Shown here: positions 14,152 to 17,697 of the stretch, piece after piece
Numbering within the stretch: the stretch's first letter is position 1
Layout of the letters: each line of letters starts with the position of its first letter
Assembly: GCA_040880405.1 (NCBI GenBank)
Contig: JBBDIM010000147.1
Span: forward strand, 1 to 17,697
Source: JBBDIM01 sp040880405
GTDB lineage: Bacteria > Planctomycetota > Planctomycetia > Pirellulales > Pirellulaceae
Length of the DNA: 17,697 nucleotides
Reading direction: 5' to 3'
The notes under the pieces: generated by a model
Told to the model about the DNA's origin: nothing
Seen by the model: the letters and a program-made list of their open reading frames with translations, nothing else
The model's database searches: none
Program-made: the position numbers and the translations under genes

Positions 14152-15852
14152 TCACGGCGTGGCCGTGATCTCGAAAATCCGGGTCGTTCCGCTGACTTCA
14201 TAAGAGACCGCCAACAGCGGCTTGCCGGTGGGGCTTTTAGCGCCCGGGATGAACACGCCACCCTCTGGGCCAAGATCGCCACCGCTGCCGACATCCGGCT
14301 TGCGGTCGTAGTCCCGGGTCTGAACGTAACCGTCGAAGACCGGAGCGGTCGGGTCGCTGATGTCGTACACCAGAAAACCGCTCATCCGCTCGAGCAGAAT
14401 GAAGGCGTAAGTCCGGCCGTCGATCTCGCCCACGACCACACCTTCCGGCTCCGGGCCTTTGTTGTCGCTCCGGTTGTCCAACGCATGGCTCTCATGGTCC
14501 GAGTTGAAATACTTGGGGTCCAGTTCGGCCAGAATCCGCTCAAACTGGTCGCCGCTATCGAAGACCAAGCTCGCGTCGGCGTTCCAGATGGTGAATGACC
14601 GAGCCCCGTAGCTGTAAATCTCTTCGTGCAGCCCGTCGCCGTTGGCATCGCCGGTGGCAGTGGTTGTTTTGAGCCGCCCTAGGTGTTCTTTCTTTTGCAG
14701 CTCTTTCGCATTGGGAAACGCCGCCGGATCGAGCTTCAGATCCTTCACGCGGCAATCCTCGCTGAAGCCCGAGTGCCCCCGATGCTTGCCTTCGTTGGCG
14801 GAGATCAGATAATTTTTGCCCTCCGCGGTGAAGCAGATCGTGCCATCCGGTTGGTACATACCCTTCACCGGCCAAGGGCGGATGCGGGTCTTGTCGTCCT
14901 TGTCGCTCGCGTCGAAACCGTTGCCTTCCAGGCTGTAGTCCTTAAAGCCCAGCCCGACGAGCCGGGTGATCTCCTTCTTCTCCAAGTCGGCAATCGCCAC
15001 CGCGTTGTTCTCTTGGCAAACGATCCACGCGGTCTTCGAGTCGGGAGAAACCGCGATGTACTCCGACTCCAGGTCCTGCGCGACCGTGGCCCCTGGGCCG
15101 AAGATCCGAATGCTGCTGTCGAGCGACTCGCGCTGGTCGTTGAACTTGCGGAAGTCGAGCGTCGTCACATGCGAAGGTTTGAGCGATTCAATCCCGTCCG
15201 CCAGGTCGATCTGGCTGATGCTCCCCTCGGGGTCGAACGAATAGTCTGGCTCCGGGGCCCCTTCATTGGAGACCAACAGCCAGCGGCCATTGGGGCTGAA
15301 GGTGAGCATGTCTGGCTTGTGCCCTACATCCAGTACCTTCAGCACTTCCCCCTGGGCGTTGAAGAAGACCGCCTTGCCGGTCTCGCCCCGTGACGGGGGA
15401 GTAACACAAGCGGCCAACTTCCCATCGTGGCTGGCGATGGAGGTGGGATCACCATGCTGCCCGACATCGACCGTGCCGACCAACTTGGGCGTGGCCGGAT
15501 CTGCGATCTCCAGGATATCGATCTGCTGTTTCTCACCATTGACGACAAACAGCCGTTTAGTCGCGCTGTCGTAGGCGATGATTTCGGCCGCCGACGTGGC
15601 GAACTTTTTGCCGTGCAGGTACCCGCCGATCGGAGTGATCCGCAAACGACCCGCGGCCTGCGGCGCGGCCGGCAGTTCCGGATCTTGGCTCACATTATGG
15701 GCCGGGTGCAAGGCCAAGACCTGACTTGGTTCCACCTGTGCGGACCCAGGTGAACCGGGCTCCCCGCCACATCCCGCCCAACCGAGACAGCTAAACGCCA
15801 GCAGTAAACTGAACCGATCACGCACTCGAGCGATGTCTTTGCGTTGTCCCAT
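14152..15852 (-). CDS. Choice-of-anchor I family lipoprotein
   Basis: A 566-residue exported protein. The start at 15852 (MGQRKDIARVRDRF) gives a signal peptide ending LGWAGC, a slightly unusual lipobox with cysteine 28. AAGGCGGA lies upstream as ribosome binding site; the longer frame to 15975 adds nothing signal-like. The mature part has repeated beta-propeller-like strands: LFVVNGEKQQIDILEIADP, DMLTFSPNGRWLLVSNEGAP, EYIAVSPDSKTAWIVCQENN. The family hallmark is at the C-terminal half: DHESHALDNRSDNKGPEPEG, then YAFILLERMSGFLVYDISDP. An EF-hand-like calcium loop, DANGDGLHEE, is at about residues 402-411. Family members were once called alkaline-phosphatase- or esterase-like; no enzymatic activity can be read here. 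It is the first of three same-strand genes for exported proteins, with a probable terminator after it. Confidence 0.9.
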   Translation of the reverse strand: MGQRKDIARVRDRFSLLLAFSCLGWAGCGGEPGSPGSAQVEPSQVLALHPAHNVSQDPELPAAPQAAGRLRITPIGGYLHGKKFATSAAEIIAYDSATKRLFVVNGEKQQIDILEIADPATPKLVGTVDVGQHGDPTSIASHDGKLAACVTPPSRGETGKAVFFNAQGEVLKVLDVGHKPDMLTFSPNGRWLLVSNEGAPEPDYSFDPEGSISQIDLADGIESLKPSHVTTLDFRKFNDQRESLDSSIRIFGPGATVAQDLESEYIAVSPDSKTAWIVCQENNAVAIADLEKKEITRLVGLGFKDYSLEGNGFDASDKDDKTRIRPWPVKGMYQPDGTICFTAEGKNYLISANEGKHRGHSGFSEDCRVKDLKLDPAAFPNAKELQKKEHLGRLKTTTATGDANGDGLHEEIYSYGARSFTIWNADASLVFDSGDQFERILAELDPKYFNSDHESHALDNRSDNKGPEPEGVVVGEIDGRTYAFILLERMSGFLVYDISDPTAPVFDGYVQTRDYDRKPDVGSGGDLGPEGGVFIPGAKSPTGKPLLAVSYEVSGTTRIFEITATP

Positions 15853-16262
15853 AACGAATCCGCCTTGCCTTGATGTTGATAGTTCCGACCACACGTCCGG
15901 CGTCATCTTTTGTAAGTGACCGTCCCCAACCTGCGACAATCGGGCAGGAGAACGCCCCCAGGGCGAAAACTCCACTTACCCGATCGCCATTACTCTGGGC
16001 CAGGACGACTTGTCCAGATGAGTGGTGATTCTAAACAACGCGATGCCCCGGCCGGGTTAAGACTTCGCGAAGGAACCATGAAGATTTGCAACCATCAAAA
16101 ACCACCGAGAAATCACTCGCGATATCAGCCAATTTTGGCCAACGCGTGACGCGACCTAGTCCGACTTCAGAAAGGATGGAACGGGCAGAATGCAAGAGAA
16201 GGGAAAAGTCCCATCGCGCTTTCATGCTATCGGTTGCTCAAGTCTCTCCGTACAATGAGGAC
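15853..16262. other. Intergenic region between divergent genes
   Basis: A 410-base region between the choice-of-anchor I gene on the minus strand and the small plus-strand gene at 16263. No gene is supported. Short palindromes are visible (CCCGGCCGGG around 16048-16057 and TTCGCGAA around 16065-16072), but none has the context of a terminator or known operator. The promoter for the minus-strand gene should be here; I cannot place it. Confidence 0.4.
16251..16256 (+). promoter_or_regulatory. Possible -10 box of a leaderless gene
   Basis: TACAAT differs from the consensus -10 hexamer at one position and ends 6 bases before the ATG at 16263. Transcription would then begin at or within a base or two of the start codon. 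No good -35 sequence is seen at the usual distance. GAGG between the two is too close to the ATG to be a normal ribosome binding site. This is an inference from spacing only. Confidence 0.35.
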
Positions 16263-16517
16263 ATGACTCCAGAACAAAGACTTGAGCGATTAAACGAGGC
16301 CCGCGACCAGGAAGATTCCTGGCTCCAGTGGTATCGGCTGACACCGCAAGAGCGGTGGGCAGAGTCGATGAAGATCTGGCAGTTTTACCTGCAAGTAGGA
16401 GGCTCACTTGATCCCGAACCCGATCCTCAAAGTCCTTTCGACGCTTACCTCCCACGAAGTCCAGCACCTGCTTATGGGAGGGCAGGCCTGCGTATTCTAC
16501 GGCGCGGCCGAGTTTAG
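16263..16517 (+). CDS. Small protein upstream of nucleotidyltransferase
   Basis: An 84-residue soluble protein, highly charged at the N-terminus (MTPEQRLERLNEARDQEDSW), with LTPQERWAESMKIWQFYLQVGGSLDPEPDPQSPF in the middle and an arginine-rich end (GRAGLRILRRGRV). I recall short proteins with this TPQERWAESM / DPEPDxQSPF / GRxGxRxxRR pattern immediately ahead of nucleotidyltransferase genes in planctomycetes and other environmental bacteria. If so, this copy is complete and its 3' end normally overlaps the next gene; that comparison is from memory. The pairing resembles two-gene toxin-antitoxin arrangements, but no function is established. The nucleotidyltransferase reading frame begins inside it at 16408. 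Confidence 0.65.
   Translation: MTPEQRLERLNEARDQEDSWLQWYRLTPQERWAESMKIWQFYLQVGGSLDPEPDPQSPFDAYLPRSPAPAYGRAGLRILRRGRV
16397..16402 (+). promoter_or_regulatory. Shine-Dalgarno site for internal TTG start
   Basis: AGGAGG, a full match to the anti-Shine-Dalgarno sequence, lies inside the small gene. It is 5 bases upstream of the TTG at 16408 and decides the start of the overlapping nucleotidyltransferase remnant. Confidence 0.7.
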
Positions 16518-16554
16518 CCGAGACTGTGATATTGTGTTTGTTGCAGCCAAGTAA
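16408..16554 (+). pseudogene. Nucleotidyltransferase 5' remnant
   Basis: A 48-codon frame in the +1 frame relative to the gene at 16263, overlapping its last 110 bases. It starts at TTG after a perfect AGGAGG. Its product contains HLLMGGQACVFYGAAEFSRD followed by CDIVF, which is the first motif of DNA-polymerase-beta-like nucleotidyltransferases: a GG followed by D-x-D, here D39 and D41. In related proteins this motif is near the N-terminus of a protein several times longer. Here the frame stops at TAA (16552-16554), before the third catalytic aspartate and the rest of the domain, and the toxin-antitoxin promoter begins at the same point. A one-base shift near 16550 would read VNL after VAA, the kind of sequence expected next, so a frameshift plus deletion is possible. 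The fragment cannot be an active enzyme. Confidence 0.75.
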
Positions 16555-16579
16555 ACCTGGGTGTACAATGTGTACCCAG
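16541..16579 (+). promoter_or_regulatory. Promoter and palindromic operator of TA module
   Basis: TTGCAG (16541-16546) and TACAAT (16564-16569) are spaced by 17 bases, a reasonable sigma-70-type promoter. The -10 box lies inside an interrupted palindrome at 16557-16579: CTGGGT and ACA on the left mirror TGT and ACCCAG on the right around a central A, with only two unpaired positions per side. Ribbon-helix-helix antitoxins of the DUF1778 type repress their own operons through such sites, so this is the likely operator. The -35 box lies in the nucleotidyltransferase remnant. Confidence 0.65.
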
Positions 16580-16593
16580 AGAGGAGGTATGTG

Positions 16594-16887
16594 ATGGCCA
16601 AACGAAGTGAAAAAAGTTCCGCTCAGGAAAGTCGTCTCAGTATCCGTGTCGATGCGGCGCGGAAAGCCGTGATTGCGCGGGCCGCCAAGCAACATGGGGA
16701 AACGGTGAGCGATTTTGTGCTGGAGAACGCCTATCAAGTCGCCACGGAATTGCTGGCCGACGAAGGGCCGGTGTCGCTGACCCGCAAGCAACTGGCTCAC
16801 ATTTTCGAGACGCTCGACAACCCTCCTCCCACCAGCGTCGCGGCCGTCCGGAAACTCCTGACCCAGCGGTCGGTCCTCGATGGCTGA
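16594..16887 (+). CDS. DUF1778 ribbon-helix-helix antitoxin
   Basis: A 97-residue TacA/AtaR-type antitoxin. The N-terminal half is the DNA-binding ribbon-helix-helix: SRLSIRVDAARKAVIARAAK forms the strand and first helix, and GETVSDFVLENAYQVATELL the second helix. The C-terminal part (SLTRKQLAHIFETLDNPPP and onward) is the segment that in the family wraps the toxin and blocks its active site. The ATG at 16594 is preferred over the in-frame GTG at 16561 because GAGGAGG (16581-16587) lies 6 bases upstream and the GTG falls inside the operator. The 3' end overlaps the toxin start by 8 bases (ATGGCTGA), the usual coupled arrangement. Confidence 0.93.
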   Translation: MAKRSEKSSAQESRLSIRVDAARKAVIARAAKQHGETVSDFVLENAYQVATELLADEGPVSLTRKQLAHIFETLDNPPPTSVAAVRKLLTQRSVLDG

Positions 16888-17380
16888 GGTTCCTTACTCG
16901 CCGCTTGCTCCGCTCGATGGCGGTCACGACCGCACCGCGTTTGATTGTGGCGTTTCCGCACTGAACCTCTACCTCCGCAATTACGCCCTGCAAAACCAGA
17001 AACGGGGCATCGTCCGGAACTACGTGACGACACACGTCGAGAGCAAGGTCATCGTCGGCTATTATTCGCTAGCCTACGCTTCGCTCGACCAGAAGCTGCT
17101 CCCGCCCAAGCTCGTCAAGGGACTGGGCAAATACGACATCCCCGTGATGTTGCTCGCCCGACTGGCCATTGATCGCCGAGAGCAAGGGCACGGGTTGGGC
17201 AAAGCACTCCTCAAGGACGCGATCCTGCGAACCATGCAGGCAGCGGAGATCGCCGGGCTGAAATTGCTTCTCGTCCACGCCAAGGATGAATCCGCCACCG
17301 ATTTTTATCGTAAGCACGGCTTCGAACCGGTCCCCGACGATCTGCACAAACTCTTTTTGCCAGTTCCATTGTCATCGTGA
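16880..17380 (+). CDS. GNAT-family toxin, TacT/AtaT type
   Basis: A 166-residue GCN5-related acetyltransferase. Toxins of this family acetylate the amino group of charged tRNAs and stop translation; the tRNA target here is unknown. Visible features are the N-terminal FDCGVSALNLYLRNYALQNQ segment typical of DUF1778-linked GNATs, VIVGYYSLA (57-65), the beta-4 strand LLARLAIDRR, the acetyl-CoA loop R100-x-x-G103-x-G105 (REQGHGLGKAL), and the catalytic tyrosine region DFYRKHGFEPV with Y143. No key residue is missing, so it looks active. It is translationally coupled to the antitoxin gene. After its stop there is only repeat DNA, so the module is a two-gene operon. Confidence 0.93.
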   Translation: MAEVPYSPLAPLDGGHDRTAFDCGVSALNLYLRNYALQNQKRGIVRNYVTTHVESKVIVGYYSLAYASLDQKLLPPKLVKGLGKYDIPVMLLARLAIDRREQGHGLGKALLKDAILRTMQAAEIAGLKLLLVHAKDESATDFYRKHGFEPVPDDLHKLFLPVPLSS

Positions 17381-17467
17381 CGGGCTGCGATGGTGGCACG
17401 AGGCTTATCATCAGCCTGCCAGCGTCCGATTGCCCTGCGGCGAAGCGACAACCGTTCTTCCAACAAA

Positions 17468-17610
17468 GGGCCAGCGGCCCGGTCTATCCCAGCCTGGGAC
17501 GCAGTCCCAGGTAACTGTGTCCAACCAATCGTGAGGGCTGTAGGCCCGGTCCCATTTACTGGCTCGATTCGCGTTGAACCCATGGATAGGCCGGGCCTTC
17601 AGCCCTCACG
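17468..17610. repeat. Inverted doublet of GGGCTGnAGGCCCGG repeats
   Basis: Three related cores occur: GGGCCAGCGGCCCGG at 17468-17482, GGGCTGTAGGCCCGG at 17535-17549, and an inverted one read from 17605 to 17591. The last two sit in 20-base arms (17530-17549 and 17591-17610) that are inverted copies with 19 of 20 matches, 41 bases apart. Between the first two cores is a separate hairpin, CCTGGGAC 17493-17500 with GTCCCAGG 17504-17511 and a 3-base loop. I recall similar CAGCCTGGGAC/GTCCCAGG repeats in planctomycete genomes. The remaining DNA of 17381-17697 holds no supported gene and no T-tract terminator for the toxin gene. Confidence 0.7.
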
Positions 17611-17697
17611 TTTCCATTGGATCTCGAATCCCAGGGCGTTGCCCTTTTCTAAGCAGTGTCAAGGGTCAAAACGCTAGGGGATGCTGGATTAAGGGTG

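Noticed and set aside
16557..16579. Insertion-sequence end or attachment site at the junction with the nucleotidyltransferase remnant
   Set aside because: No matching inverted or direct copy was seen at the other side of the TA module (after 17380), and the symmetry is better explained as an operator.
16222..17035. Minus-strand frames opposite the accessory island
   Set aside because: They are antisense to the antitoxin, toxin and small gene, which have good start signals and family motifs.

Overview
The window looks like chromosomal DNA from a member of the Planctomycetota, probably a relative of Pirellulales such as Rhodopirellula or Blastopirellula. The evidence is a DUF1559 protein with a prepilin-like N-terminus beside a small carboxypeptidase-regulatory-like lipoprotein, a type of pair that planctomycetes carry in many copies. 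Also typical are a long OprO/P-like porin, several short lipoproteins, weak Shine-Dalgarno sites on many genes, and G+C-rich intergenic hairpin repeats. The phylum call is inference from gene content; the species cannot be read from the window.

Layout, left to right. Positions 1-231 hold only repeats. From 232 to 6197 a two-gene minus-strand operon encodes an AddB-like nuclease subunit followed by an AddA-like helicase-nuclease, with a TAATG stop/start overlap; this is a RecBCD-type double-strand-break repair enzyme. Next come an outer-membrane porin (6638-8014, minus), a lipoprotein (8305-8976, minus) and a small lysine-rich protein (9097-9399, minus). The 23S rRNA/tRNA methyltransferase RlmN is on the plus strand (9661-10710). 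A four-helix membrane protein (10956-12044, minus) ends at a very clear intrinsic terminator.

From 12524 to 15852 three minus-strand genes encode exported proteins: a choice-of-anchor I lipoprotein, a DUF1559 pseudopilin-like protein and a small lipoprotein. Hairpin terminators sit between them. The right end (16263-17380, plus) is an accessory island. It has a small conserved-looking gene, the 5' remnant of a nucleotidyltransferase that overlaps it and is cut off, and then an apparently complete DUF1778/GNAT toxin-antitoxin module with its own promoter and palindromic operator. The window ends in another inverted-repeat element.

The most striking non-coding structure is a family of roughly 100-bp REPIN-like elements, each built around a CCACGCTT/AAGCGTGG hairpin. 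There are two full copies (6517-6619 and 8164-8290) and one inverted, truncated copy (10736-10818). A second, unrelated inverted doublet lies at 17530-17610. No REP-associated transposase is present in the window. I found no rRNA, tRNA, CRISPR array or complete insertion sequence.
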